NCBI GenBank assembly: GCA_009841255.1 | Contig: VXMD01000018.1 | Location: 62,001 to 126,000 of the forward strand | DNA: 64,000 nucleotides | Direction of reading: 5' to 3' | Origin: Candidatus Poribacteria bacterium | Lineage (GTDB): Bacteria > Poribacteria > WGA-4E > WGA-3G | The notes under the pieces: generated by a model | Seen by the model: only the letters and a program-made list of their open reading frames with translations | Database searches by the model: none | What the model was told of the DNA's origin: nothing | Part shown: one piece after another, positions 1-8,262 of the stretch | Position numbering within the stretch: position 1 is the first letter of the stretch | Layout: each line of letters starts with the position of its first letter | Made by a program: the position numbers and the translations under genes

Positions 1-66
1 GGCGGCATCTTTAACTTCTTCCGCAGTTTCGATTACCTGATCATCCATGCTTGGTATCTCATTCAT
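1..66 (-). CDS. Partial N-terminus, probable second ABC permease
   Basis: An ATG at 66 opens a frame that stays open for 22 codons to the window edge, beginning MNEIPSMDDQVIETAEEV. It is the next gene downstream of the oligopeptide permease on the same strand. In Opp/Dpp operons the second permease (OppC/DppC type) normally follows there, often with a short hydrophilic N-terminal tail like this one. No transmembrane segment is inside the window, so the identity rests on position alone. The gap to the previous gene is filled by a repeat element, and the ribosome binding site is weak. Confidence 0.45.
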   Translation of the reverse strand, partial: MNEIPSMDDQVIETAEEVKDAA

Positions 67-94
67 AATAAATCTATAGAAAAAAAATTAGACC

Positions 95-269
95 TCAGGT
101 CACCGACAACATCGGCGCAGGCGAGGCACAGCGTCTTTGCGAATGCCACACGCGCATTCGCCAGTCTATGCTACAAAAAGTAGCCTGCAACATCGGCGCA
201 GGCGGCTCGAACACGAAAACTGTCAAATCACAAACCACATGACTTCTCCGCAAGGAAAGTTTAAAAATA
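95..269. repeat. Intergenic repeat between permease genes
   Basis: Contains two copies of the short palindromic core GCCTGCAACATCGGCGCAGG (around 106-122 and 183-203) and the companion block CCGCAAGGAAAGTTTAAAA at 247-266. The same modules recur at about 4.2, 5.6, 7.3, 23.0, 30.3, 32.1, 34.3, 58.9 and 62.3 kb. Small open frames across it follow the repeat and show no protein features. Confidence 0.75.
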
Positions 270-1256
270 TTATTCATAGCGAATCCTCGGATCTACCCAA
301 GCGAGGGCTATATCTGCGATCAGATTGCCGATAACCAAAAGGAGACTCAGCATCATAATTAACGTCCCTGCAAGATAGATGTCCTCGTTCAACAAACTGC
401 GTAAGAGAATCGGTCCGACTGTTGGTAACCCCAAGACGATTGAGACAATCGCTGAACCGGAGAGAATGCCGGGTAGACTCATCCCCAAAATACTGATGAG
501 CGGGTTGATCGCAATTCGTACCGCATGCTTACTCACCACCACGATCTCTTTAAGCCCTTTTGCTCTCGCCGTTTGGACAAAAGGTTGTCCCAGAACATCA
601 AGGAGGTTGCCACGCATGATCCGCATCAAACTTGCGGTTCCATTGATTCCGACGACAATGACAGGGATCCAGAGGTGCTTGAAAAGGTCGTTCAGTTTGC
701 CCCAAGTCCACGGCGCGCCTTCATAGTAAGCCGAGAACAGTCCAAACAAGGGAACGCCAAAGATGTCAAAGGCGAATACCATCAACGAGAGTGCTAAGAG
801 GAACGCCGGTATTGACATCCCGACAAAACTGAGGAAGGTAAGAAAGTGATCCGACCATTTGTATTGATGCGTTGCGGAATAGACACCGAGCGGGATAGCG
901 ATAACATAGGTGAAGATGAGCGATCCGACAGAGATAATCAGGGTGAAGGCGATTCTATCCCATATCAGTTCGTGGACTTCCCGTTTATACTCAAACGACT
1001 CGCCGAAATTGCCACGCACAAATCCACCGATCCAGATAAAGTAGCGTTTCCAGAGTGGTTCGTTCAAACCGTAGCGTGCCCGTAATTCCTCAACGTGCGC
1101 CAGTGAACTGCTATCGCCGAACTCCTCCTCTAACCGCTGAATTTCGCGATCGAGGTAATCACCTTGCGGGAGCTGGATGATGATAAAAGAGATAACGGAA
1201 ATCGCCATGAGTGTCGGAATTGCGATCAAACATCGGCGAATGATATAAGTAATTAT
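270..1256 (-). CDS. Oligopeptide/dipeptide ABC transporter permease (OppB/DppB type)
   Basis: Inner-membrane channel subunit of a peptide-type ABC importer. The protein starts with a transmembrane helix (ITYIIRRCLIAIPTLM), has several further hydrophobic segments, and carries the permease coupling-loop signature near residues 215-245 (AKGL..VV..HA.R.A), as in OppB/DppB. The usual family length is about 310-340 residues and this start gives 328. The start is odd. The only conventional in-frame start upstream is TTG at 1322, 53 bases inside the preceding gene. A good ribosome binding site (AAAGGAGA, 1271-1264) sits seven bases before an ATA codon at 1256, where family members begin with Met. 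I therefore place the start at ATA1256 (or ATT1253). It is the fourth gene of the operon. Confidence 0.88.
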   Translation of the reverse strand: MITYIIRRCLIAIPTLMAISVISFIIIQLPQGDYLDREIQRLEEEFGDSSSLAHVEELRARYGLNEPLWKRYFIWIGGFVRGNFGESFEYKREVHELIWDRIAFTLIISVGSLIFTYVIAIPLGVYSATHQYKWSDHFLTFLSFVGMSIPAFLLALSLMVFAFDIFGVPLFGLFSAYYEGAPWTWGKLNDLFKHLWIPVIVVGINGTASLMRIMRGNLLDVLGQPFVQTARAKGLKEIVVVSKHAVRIAINPLISILGMSLPGILSGSAIVSIVLGLPTVGPILLRSLLNEDIYLAGTLIMMLSLLLVIGNLIADIALAWVDPRIRYE

Positions 1257-1269
1257 GGGTGTGTCTCCT

Positions 1270-3207
1270 TTATTCCTTAGATATCCAACACTGTTCGGGA
1301 TAACTGGTCGCGGGGGTGACAATTGCCCACGGACCCAAAATCCCGTCGTTAGGGACGTTGTGAAAATGGTTCGCCACGACTAAGAGCGATGGCGAACGTG
1401 CTGCGGAACCGAGATGGAAGGGTCCCTCGTCGATGTGAATCCTGACCGCATCCCGGACGTATTGATGCCGCTGTTTTTCATCGGGTTCCTTCTTAATTTC
1501 GTCGTATAAGTCAAGCAACTTTTTTAGCGGTCCGGTGGCGGGTTCACCCTTTTCACCGCCGGTTTCATACCATTTCCCTACTTTTGGGTGCCAGTATTTG
1601 GGGAGCGTCGGAAACACCCAATCGGGATATGTGAAGAGATCCATCTCCGCCTCACCGTGCATACTGATTGTGAATTTACCGAGCGTGCGCCGCAAACTTA
1701 ACTCAGCACCCGGCGGCGTATAGAGTAGGGTTTTCAAACCGAGTTGCTCCCACCCTTCCTGAATAATTAATCCGATGTCATTCTCTTGACTGTTCAGATT
1801 AGAACTCGGAACGTCCATGAGTATCTCAATCTGTTCACCATCTGGACGGAGTCTATAACCGTCCTCATCGCGTGCTGTGAGTCCCATTTCATCAAGAAGT
1901 CGGTTTCCCGCCGCAATATCAAAGTCTGCATCGGCGCGTTTCCATTCTTCAAAGAGAGTCTGTCCGTCTTCATCGGCGAAGTGCCATCCTTCTTGACTGA
2001 CGGTTGCCGCCTGGGGTTCCAACAAGCCGCGCCATGCGATTTCGTTACATTTCACGCGATCAATACCGTAAGCGAGTGCCTTCCGGAAACGCTGATCCCG
2101 AATGAGTTTTCTTAACACCGGATCAGGGTCAGTCCAGTTAATCAGAATAGCGGGTTGCGCACCAGCTGTGCTTTTCCAGCGACGGACCTTATAATTTCCC
2201 TTCTCCTGCCCCTTCAAATAGAGGGCAAGATCTCGGAGTTCCATCCCACGGTACTGGCAGTCGATCTCCCCAGCGAGGATTTTGAGCACACGCACCTGCG
2301 GCTCAGGTACCAAACTCGTTTTGACTCTGTCAATATAAGGGAGCTGCCTGCCGAGCTCATCAACGACATAGTAATACGGATTGCGCTCCAACTCAACACG
2401 GAATCCGCCCTTTTCATATTTCCTTACTCGCCAGGGCCACAACGTTGGACGCTCCGGATTTTGATGTGGGATGTTTTCCTTCTCAAATTGGATGAAGTCT
2501 TTGTATTTCGGGTTTTCATCTGGGTGGAACTGCATCATGTAATGCTTGGGAATGTTATACTGATTGCACCACCAAAAGCCGGTCGCTAACCAGAGCGGCA
2601 CGAGCCAGTTGGGACCTGCGAACTTCATTACAATCGTGTAATCATCGGGCGTTTCGACTTCCATCGGAATGCCGTTTACCTTGCACCAAACCGGTGGACT
2701 GTACTTATACCGCTCATCAAGACAGAGATCATAATAGAAAGCGAACGAAGCCGAAGTATAGGGATGTCCGTCCGACCATTTGACGCCCTTGCGGAGATGC
2801 AACGTCAACACACTTCCATCGTCATTAAATTCCCATGTTTTAGCAAGGCCGGGTTCCAGACCAGAAGCATCAAATTTCCATCGGATGAGGGGTGCATACC
2901 CCGCCGTCATCTTCCATGTCCCCAAATCTGGATGTGTATGGAACCGGTGCCACGTGCCACCATACGGACCGGGACGTTCATACCCGTCGAAATTTGTCTT
3001 GGCGACGAGAGGGTTTTCTGGAAGGCGTTCCGCGAGAGGCGGAAGCTTGCCTTCAGCGACCTGTTTTGCCCACATCGGTGCCTCTTTCGCTTCGATTCCA
3101 CGCGAAAAATTGGAAGTATCCTCCAATGGGTTACCCGAACATCCAACAACAAAAATCAGTACGATCATCAGTCCCTTCGCTGCAGATACCTTTTGTTTCA
3201 ACATCAT
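1270..3207 (-). CDS. ABC transporter substrate-binding lipoprotein, peptide family (SBP_bac_5)
   Basis: Extracytoplasmic receptor that should deliver peptides or related solutes to the neighbouring permease. The N-terminus is a lipoprotein signal: Lys-rich start, hydrophobic core, lipobox VVGC at about residues 20-23. The body has family 5 features such as the WSDGHPYTSASFAFYYD stretch and the RFRKALAYGIDR region (about residues 375-390). At 645 residues it is longer than the usual 530-600. Start ATG3207 overlaps the stop of the upstream ATPase gene by one base (TAATG) and has GGAG just upstream; ATG3204 is equally possible. The substrate cannot be told from sequence. Confidence 0.93.
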   Translation of the reverse strand: MMLKQKVSAAKGLMIVLIFVVGCSGNPLEDTSNFSRGIEAKEAPMWAKQVAEGKLPPLAERLPENPLVAKTNFDGYERPGPYGGTWHRFHTHPDLGTWKMTAGYAPLIRWKFDASGLEPGLAKTWEFNDDGSVLTLHLRKGVKWSDGHPYTSASFAFYYDLCLDERYKYSPPVWCKVNGIPMEVETPDDYTIVMKFAGPNWLVPLWLATGFWWCNQYNIPKHYMMQFHPDENPKYKDFIQFEKENIPHQNPERPTLWPWRVRKYEKGGFRVELERNPYYYVVDELGRQLPYIDRVKTSLVPEPQVRVLKILAGEIDCQYRGMELRDLALYLKGQEKGNYKVRRWKSTAGAQPAILINWTDPDPVLRKLIRDQRFRKALAYGIDRVKCNEIAWRGLLEPQAATVSQEGWHFADEDGQTLFEEWKRADADFDIAAGNRLLDEMGLTARDEDGYRLRPDGEQIEILMDVPSSNLNSQENDIGLIIQEGWEQLGLKTLLYTPPGAELSLRRTLGKFTISMHGEAEMDLFTYPDWVFPTLPKYWHPKVGKWYETGGEKGEPATGPLKKLLDLYDEIKKEPDEKQRHQYVRDAVRIHIDEGPFHLGSAARSPSLLVVANHFHNVPNDGILGPWAIVTPATSYPEQCWISKE

Positions 3208-4202
3208 TACACTCCCTGTAACTCCAATGTATCACTGTGATGACATGCCACTTGAACACCGGGTGCCACCTGACGGAGTTCTGGCGTTTCCTGTTTGCAT
3301 ATATCGGTTGCGTAACGGCATCGCGGGTGAAAATAGCATCCAGTGGGCGGTTGAGACGGGTCGGGGACATCCCCTTCAAGACGAATATGTTCACGTTTGC
3401 GCTGTGCACTCGGGTCTGGAAGTGGCACAGCAGATATCAAGGCTTCGGTGTAAGGGTGCTGCGGCGATTGATAGAGGGTTTCGGCATCGCTAATCTCCAC
3501 GATCTTGCCGAGATACATGACTGCGACGCGGTCACTGATGTGCTCAACGACACTCAGATCGTGGGCGATAAAGATATAAGAGAGATGGAACTTCTCGCGG
3601 AGTTCTGCCAGCAGATTGAGAATTTGTGCTTGGACGGAAACATCCAATGCCGAGACAGGTTCATCTGCGACGATGAGTTCAGGTTGAAGTGCTAACGCTC
3701 GTGCAATACCGATGCGTTGGCGTTGTCCACCGCTGAAGGCGTGTGGGTATCGGCGCATATCCTGTGATCTCAAGCCCACGGATTCCAAGAGTTCAACAAT
3801 CCGGTCTTGCAGTGCTGTCCCCTTTTCGGTTCGATTGACGCGCATCGGTTCGCCAACAATATCTCCGACTGTCATCCGTGGATTGAGCGATGCATGCGGG
3901 TCTTGGAAGATCATCTGGATACGTCTACGATACGGACGCATCTCGTGGTGGTTCAATTTCGCTAAATCTACCTCTTCCTCGCCGAAAATGAAACTCCCGC
4001 TTGTGGGTGGAATTAATCGGAGCAGGCAGCGTCCTGCTGTGGTTTTCCCGCAGCCGCTCTCACCGACAAGCCCGAGTGTTTCACCGCGTTGGACATCGAA
4101 ACTGATACCATCAACCGCTTTGACATAACCGATAGTGCGCTGAAAGATGCCTTTCTGGATCGGAAAATATTTTCTAAGGTCGTTCACCTCAAGCAATCTC
4201 AT
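3207..4202 (-). CDS. Peptide ABC transporter ATP-binding protein (OppF/DppF type)
   Basis: Cytoplasmic ATPase subunit of the importer. Visible motifs: Walker [12 protein letters not shown] (about residues 49-59), Q-loop [14 protein letters not shown] signature [12 protein letters not shown] (about 157-168), Walker [13 protein letters not shown], and H-loop AHD. The C-terminus has the oligopeptide HPY region ([12 protein letters not shown]) with a Cys pattern (CYFHPRCR...C), typical of the OppF/DppF branch. The 331-residue length is normal. The gene is preceded by the repeat block ending in CGCAAGGAAAGATTAAAAA directly before ATG4202, which supplies an AAGG ribosome binding site. Confidence 0.94.
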   Translation of the reverse strand: MRLLEVNDLRKYFPIQKGIFQRTIGYVKAVDGISFDVQRGETLGLVGESGCGKTTAGRCLLRLIPPTSGSFIFGEEEVDLAKLNHHEMRPYRRRIQMIFQDPHASLNPRMTVGDIVGEPMRVNRTEKGTALQDRIVELLESVGLRSQDMRRYPHAFSGGQRQRIGIARALALQPELIVADEPVSALDVSVQAQILNLLAELREKFHLSYIFIAHDLSVVEHISDRVAVMYLGKIVEISDAETLYQSPQHPYTEALISAVPLPDPSAQRKREHIRLEGDVPDPSQPPTGCYFHPRCRYATDICKQETPELRQVAPGVQVACHHSDTLELQGV

Positions 4203-4205
4203 TTT

Positions 4206-4560
4206 TTAATCTTTCCTTGCGATTCGGTCAGTTGGACTTGGACTTTTATCTGCCTCTCCGTAGACTCGCCCTCCGCTACGCTTACGGGCTAAGCACTTCA
4301 GTTTATCGATAGACATTCTACTAATTGCTATTTTTTCTTGCGATTTGTTGCTGAAACCCAAGACGGTAGCCTGCAACAATACGCAGAAATACACAGAAAT
4401 ACGCAGAAACACCCAAGCAATACGCAGAAAGACTTTCTTCGCATTGGATTTCAGCGTTCGCAAAAACACCCCAAGCAAAGGCTTTCTTCGCATTGGATTT
4501 CAGCGTTCGCAAAAACACGTAGGCGGATACAAAAAAACTTCAATGAATATAAGACTCCAT
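4206..4560. repeat. Composite intergenic repeat between the two ATPase genes
   Basis: A gap of about 375 bases with no credible gene. It holds the CCGCAAGGAAAG...TTAAAA module at the oppF start, a variant of the TGCAACAATACGCAGAAATA block, and a near-identical pair of the unit CTTTCTTCGCATTGGATTTC (about 4434-4453 and 4482-4501), each followed by AGCGTTCGCAAAAACAC. The same unit recurs at 34370-34410 and, in reverse, near 23030-23095. Small frames crossing it on both strands follow the repeat and are not genes. Confidence 0.8.
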
Positions 4561-4578
4561 TTAACGCCTTGCGAACAA

Positions 4579-5628
4579 TTAAAAATCTGAGTGAAGCCAG
4601 CATCGGACAGCGTGTCCGTCGTTTTTTGTTTTCTCATTGATTCCCGCGAGTTCGGGCATCCGCTCACATGCTGGCATCCGTTCTGAACATCGGGGTTGAA
4701 ACGAGCAACCCGTTGGAAGCGTCAAGGGGTGCGGCACTGTCCCAGGTATGGAGGGCAAGGTCCGCTGGGGCGTTTTTCCGAGGACGGGTATGGACCTTAG
4801 CAATCCCTGGGTGTACGGATGCAGAGGGTTATAGAAGATGTTATCAACAGTGCCTTTTTCGACGACGCGTCCGGCGTACATAACAACGACCTCATCAGCA
4901 AGATCGGCAATAACGCCGAGGTCGTGGGTGATGAGCATAATTGCCATTCCCATTTCCGCTTGGAGTTCCTGCATGAGGCCGAGCACCTGCGCTTGGATCG
5001 TCACATCGAGTGCGGTCGTCGGTTCATCAGCGATGAGCAGTGTTGGTGAACAACAGAGTGCCATTGCAATCATGACCCGTTGACGCATGCCGCCAGAGAG
5101 CTGGTGTGGGTACTCATCAACGCGTTGCGTAGGGGCAGGTATACCGACACGAGCGATCATTTCAATGGCACGCTCGCGGGCTGTCTTCTTATCCACCTGT
5201 TCGTGTAAGACGATCGCCTCAGCAATCTGGTTCCCGATCGTATAGACTGGATTGAGGGAAGTCATCGGTTCCTGGAAGATGATAGCAATTTCGTTGCCGC
5301 GGATTTGGCGCATTAACTCGCTTTTCGGTGAGATCTGTGCGATATCCAAGGGTTCATCTTCACCGTTGCGATAAAATTGGATCTCACCGGCTTCGATACG
5401 TCCTGGTGATGGAACGAGTTGCAGCATCGATAGTCCAGTGATGCTTTTTCCGCAGCCGCTTTCACCGACAACGCCGACGGTCTGTCCGCGGTCAATTTTA
5501 AAACTAACATCGTTCACGGCATTGACGATGCCATCGTCTGTTGGAAAAACTGTTTTTAAGCCCGAAATTTCCAGGAGCGGTTTTTTAAGCTTACCTTGCG
5601 GAGGAACAACGGGAGTTTTATCTTTCAC
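4579..5628 (-). CDS. Peptide ABC transporter ATP-binding protein (OppD/DppD type)
   Basis: First gene of the importer operon and second cytoplasmic ATPase. Motifs: Walker A GESGCGKSITG (about residues 54-64), Q-loop FQEPMTSLNP, signature LSGGMRQRVMIA, Walker B LLIADEPTTALD, then HPYTQGLLRSIP and the Cys-bearing CSFQPRCSERMPAC C-terminus that groups it with OppD/DppD. The 349-residue length is slightly long. Residues 7-17 (VVPPQGKLKKP) are encoded by a CCGCAAGG-type repeat module, so either this Met is correct and the repeat became coding, or translation starts later. A consensus promoter lies 237 bases upstream. Confidence 0.94.
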   Translation of the reverse strand: MKDKTPVVPPQGKLKKPLLEISGLKTVFPTDDGIVNAVNDVSFKIDRGQTVGVVGESGCGKSITGLSMLQLVPSPGRIEAGEIQFYRNGEDEPLDIAQISPKSELMRQIRGNEIAIIFQEPMTSLNPVYTIGNQIAEAIVLHEQVDKKTARERAIEMIARVGIPAPTQRVDEYPHQLSGGMRQRVMIAMALCCSPTLLIADEPTTALDVTIQAQVLGLMQELQAEMGMAIMLITHDLGVIADLADEVVVMYAGRVVEKGTVDNIFYNPLHPYTQGLLRSIPVLGKTPQRTLPSIPGTVPHPLTLPTGCSFQPRCSERMPACERMPELAGINEKTKNDGHAVRCWLHSDF

Positions 5629-5639
5629 GTGCCTTTCTC

Positions 5640-5850
5640 AAATCCGCCTGCGCCGATGTTGCAGGCTACGGGTTTGGGTTTAACAAAAACCTCTGTAGGG
5701 GCGAGGTCACCTCGCCCCTACAACTGATAACTATAATTTTACCTTGCGGAGGAATACGCAGAAATACCCAAGCAAAAACACGTGCGTTTCGATTTTGACA
5801 TGGGTCTCTCGAATCCGCCTGCGCCGATGTTGCAGGCTTGCGAGTTCACA
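5640..5850. repeat. Repeat-rich leader of the ABC transporter operon
   Basis: Lies between the operon promoter and its first gene. It holds two copies of CCGCCTGCGCCGATGTTGCA (about 5645 and 5817), each followed by GGCT, two CCTTGCGGAGGAA modules, and a fragment of the ACGCAGAAATACCCAAGCAA block. The gap 5629-6019 contains no gene; the rest is the promoter and terminator listed separately. Confidence 0.75.
5694..5722. repeat. Perfect palindrome with 14-base arms
   Basis: Arms TGTAGGGGCGAGGT and ACCTCGCCCCTACA flank a single central C. A near copy with 12-base arms lies inside the hyuA coding sequence at 59288-59312, and shorter relatives lie at 5937-5960 and 49218-49238. These look like one family of dispersed palindromes. 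Confidence 0.85.
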
Positions 5851-5864
5851 CCCAACTATAGGCG

Positions 5865-5893
5865 ATTATACACAAAAAACTGTTGTGTGTCAA
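5865..5893 (-). promoter_or_regulatory. Consensus sigma-70 promoter of the peptide transporter operon
   Basis: On the minus strand TTGACA (5893-5888) and TATAAT (5870-5865) are separated by exactly 17 bases, a perfect match to the housekeeping consensus. Transcription would begin near 5858 and give a leader of about 230 bases, containing the repeats, before the OppD-type gene. Confidence 0.85.
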
Positions 5894-5925
5894 TTTTTTA
5901 ATTTTGGCAAGGGTCATTAAGAAAT

Positions 5926-5960
5926 AAAAAAAGTGTAGGCGCGGTTGCTACACCGCGCCT
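5926..5960 (-). terminator. Rho-independent terminator after sigma/anti-sigma operon
   Basis: A perfect 9-base stem (AGGCGCGGT/ACCGCGCCT, 5937-5945 with 5952-5960) with a 6-base loop is followed on the minus strand by ACAC and seven T. It lies downstream of the anti-sigma stop at 6020 and directly upstream of the next promoter. The stem belongs to the dispersed palindrome family. Confidence 0.75.
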
Positions 5961-6019
5961 GAATAAAAGGAAGGATTAAAAATGAAGGCACTCCGAACAG
6001 CCCGGGCGTGCGGGTATAC

Positions 6020-6748
6020 CTACAACTCGGTTTTAATGTGATTCCAAAACACAGTCAACTTTTCGCTCGCAATATCTCGGGCATAGTTAACCACGCTGGC
6101 GTCACCTGTCTCTTCCTCGTAACTGATGGTATCGGTACGCCACATCTTCGATGAATCCTGCGTGGGACTGAAGAAGTAATCCTGGGCATGCTGGACAACG
6201 ATCACAGACTGCTGCGGTGTGTCCGGGTTCTCTACCGGCACTTCAGTGTCTTTAATCAACGCCCATGGAGACGGTGAGATTTTGACGTGTTGAAGTCGTG
6301 TCCTCTCCATAGCGGTTAAGTCGAGTTCTGGTTCCGGCGTATTTGTAAAGAAGGCGAGTTTCATGACAAAACCGGAAGCAACGAGAAAGAAAAGCAAGAC
6401 AACAGCATTGACGAACCTGGGAGAGAAATCCACCTTTAATCGGTCAAGACACCATGCTAAAGGACTCGCGAAGAATGCAAGTTGCTGTTGTCGATGGAGT
6501 TGCCGGACGCTCCGTTGAATATTCCCGACTAATTCCGGGGGTGGAATCGGAGCCGCTGTATTCTCCAACACATTCGCGGTGTCCCACAACGCTTCGTACT
6601 CCCTTTGGCATTCTGGACAGGTGCGCAGATGCTCCAAAAGGGCGTGTCGCGAAATTCCTTCAGAAATCGGTTGTGTTGTCCGTGCTACTCCGTTCACAAC
6701 AAGGTGTGGCAAATTGTTAAGAGTCTGTTCGCAATTCAAATTCATCAA
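6020..6748 (-). CDS. Zinc-finger anti-sigma factor, membrane-anchored
   Basis: Probable partner that holds the adjacent ECF sigma factor inactive at the membrane. The N-terminal 60 residues carry a zf-HC2-like zinc motif (H..HLRTCPEC, about residues 37-47). A single transmembrane helix follows (VVLLFFLVASGFVMKLAFF, about 115-133), with an extracytoplasmic domain to residue 242 of unknown fold. Its start overlaps the sigma gene stop by four bases (ATGA), so the two are translationally coupled. The sensed signal is not visible. Confidence 0.82.
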   Translation of the reverse strand: MMNLNCEQTLNNLPHLVVNGVARTTQPISEGISRHALLEHLRTCPECQREYEALWDTANVLENTAAPIPPPELVGNIQRSVRQLHRQQQLAFFASPLAWCLDRLKVDFSPRFVNAVVLLFFLVASGFVMKLAFFTNTPEPELDLTAMERTRLQHVKISPSPWALIKDTEVPVENPDTPQQSVIVVQHAQDYFFSPTQDSSKMWRTDTISYEEETGDASVVNYARDIASEKLTVFWNHIKTEL

Positions 6749-7317
6749 GACCCTCCTTCCAAGAGATAATATTTGCTCAACTTCCGCTTAAGATTTTTCA
6801 GTGCCTGATTCAACCGTGAAGCCACGGTGCCTTCGGAACACTTTAAGATCTCAGCGATCTCCCGGTACTTGAGGTGCTGCATATAGTATAATGTGACGAC
6901 CTCGCGCTGTTTCTGTGGTAACCGATCAATGGCACCTTGAACCATTTCGTTCTGCTCGGTTTTCACCACCGCCCGTTCGGGAGAGTCGGTTTCAGAAACC
7001 GCGCCATCTACTTCCGTTTCTCTGGTGTAAGCGGTAAGTTTGCGTTCATGGGATTGCGATTTACGGATATACTGCTGACACGTATTGATGCCGATACTAT
7101 AGAGCCATGTTCCGAACTGCGACTGAAATCGAAACGCTTTAATTGACTTGTATGCCTCTAAAAACGTTTCCTGGGTTGCGTCAGCGGCATCTTCAGGATT
7201 GCTCAGCATTCGATACGCAAGTCCGTAAATCTTTGAATGATGCCGCTTGACGAGCTCGTTGAACGCCTCGGCATCGCCCTCCACTGTCTGGTGTACATAC
7301 ACATCATCAGGAATCAT
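6745..7317 (-). CDS. ECF-family RNA polymerase sigma factor
   Basis: A 190-residue group 4 sigma factor. Region 2 is recognisable at about residues 22-85 (AYRMLSNPEDAADATQETF, then FGTWLYSIGINTC). Region 4 lies at about 130-185 (LPQKQREVVTLYYMQHLKYR, then a helix-turn-helix EIAEILKCSEGTVASRLNQA). The anti-sigma gene overlaps downstream. The start ATG7317 follows a double CCGCAAGG repeat module that provides AAGG as ribosome binding site. I found no clear sigma-70 promoter upstream, so autoregulation is possible but not shown. Confidence 0.92.
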   Translation of the reverse strand: MIPDDVYVHQTVEGDAEAFNELVKRHHSKIYGLAYRMLSNPEDAADATQETFLEAYKSIKAFRFQSQFGTWLYSIGINTCQQYIRKSQSHERKLTAYTRETEVDGAVSETDSPERAVVKTEQNEMVQGAIDRLPQKQREVVTLYYMQHLKYREIAEILKCSEGTVASRLNQALKNLKRKLSKYYLLEGGS

Positions 7318-7430
7318 ATTTTTAATGTACCTTGCGGCTTTTTAATTTTTCCTTGCGGTTCGGTCAGGTGGGTTTGGACTTTTGTCTGCCTCTCCGTAGA
7401 CCCGCCTGCGCCGGTGTTGCAGGCTACCGA
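7318..7430. repeat. CCGCAAGG / GCCTGCAACACCGGCGCAGG intergenic repeat
   Basis: Read on the minus strand it runs from the palindromic core GCCTGCAACACCGGCGCAGG through AGAGGCAGACAAAAGTCC to two successive CCGCAAGG modules ending at the sigma factor ATG. Nearly the same order and spacing recurs before the gene starting at 58827 and, in part, before that at 4202. Confidence 0.8.
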
Positions 7431-7542
7431 AATTGGGACACTATTCACTTTGTTGCATCGGACCCAATTTTTCTTCATTATTTTTTCAAAAAAAGAAACC
7501 ATGCCCTAATTTTTTACGACTGACCCATTAAGTCTTGAACTT

Positions 7543-8109
7543 TTATACGGCTTCACACGCTTCACAGACTAAGGCGAAACGTTTGGTGCCGTTTGCCTCA
7601 AATTCGGTCTCGTAATCATAACTGACCGGCACGTTTGACGCGCCACACCAATCACAGCGCCCAGAAAAGATGTGTGCTTTCTGTCCCAACAGCATTTCCT
7701 TCTGCTCCTCAACTTTTCGGGTGGCAGCGATGAGATCAAGCGCATTTTGGCGGAGTTTCTGATCGGTTTCCTCTTTGACAATCCTCTCAAGGAGCGGTTG
7801 GAGTCTCGGATCGTTTGGGTTCCCGCCGTCCTCGAGTGTATGCCATGCGGCTTTGCGGACGCGCAGATCGGGATCGACCAAGCCCTTGTAGAGTGCTACC
7901 CATACTTTGTCAATGCTTTTCCGAACGTGGCAGGGACAGAGATTGTCCATCGCCTCGACGCGATCATCTGGATTGGAAGAATACGCCAGAGAGAGGTAGT
8001 ACTCGACCTCATTACCGCGCAATCGATCCTCACGTCGGCGGTGCGCTTTTTTCTGATACTTGTTCATGCCTCTCATTTTTCTTTCCTTCGGAATTCCATG
8101 TTTTGGCAT
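7543..8109 (-). CDS. HEAT-repeat-like protein with C-terminal zinc-binding motif
   Basis: I do not recognise a named family. The 188-residue protein has a very basic N-terminus (KKAHRRREDRLRGN), then helical repeats resembling HEAT/PBS-lyase units (DPDLRVRKAAWHTLEDG, about residues 80-96). A C-terminal zinc-ribbon-like pattern CDWC at about 153-156 pairs with CEAC near 183-186. HEAT repeats usually mediate protein contacts. The start ATG8109 has a strong ribosome binding site (GGGAGGAAACAG). It stands alone between the sigma operon and the defence block. Confidence 0.7.
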   Translation of the reverse strand: MPKHGIPKERKMRGMNKYQKKAHRRREDRLRGNEVEYYLSLAYSSNPDDRVEAMDNLCPCHVRKSIDKVWVALYKGLVDPDLRVRKAAWHTLEDGGNPNDPRLQPLLERIVKEETDQKLRQNALDLIAATRKVEEQKEMLLGQKAHIFSGRCDWCGASNVPVSYDYETEFEANGTKRFALVCEACEAV

Positions 8110-8134
8110 CTGTTTCCTCCCAAAAAATATAATT

Positions 8135-8200
8135 TTGAATCGCGGATTGTCACGGATTCATCAGATTTCGCGGATTTTAGCATCCTCTGTATATCCAACG
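8135..8200. repeat. Short repeat with ATTTCGCGGATT motifs
   Basis: Contains AATCGCGGATTGTCACGGAT and then ATTTCGCGGATTTTAG. A related copy in the opposite orientation occurs at about 53868-53915 (AAATCCGCGAAATCTGTGAA). The gap 8110-8262 shows no gene. Confidence 0.6.
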
Positions 8201-8262
8201 TTTCTGATAAGATATCGGGGTTTCCTTTTTTAACCCAATTGACGCTGTTTTTCTTCAGGAAA

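Noticed and set aside
137-334. Small plus-strand frame as a gene
   Set aside because: It consists of intergenic repeat sequence, with no ribosome binding site or protein features, and lies antisense to the permease end.
7430-7520. ECF-type autoregulatory promoter upstream of the sigma factor
   Set aside because: No convincing -35/-10 pair; a GCAAC stretch alone is not enough without a known recognition motif.
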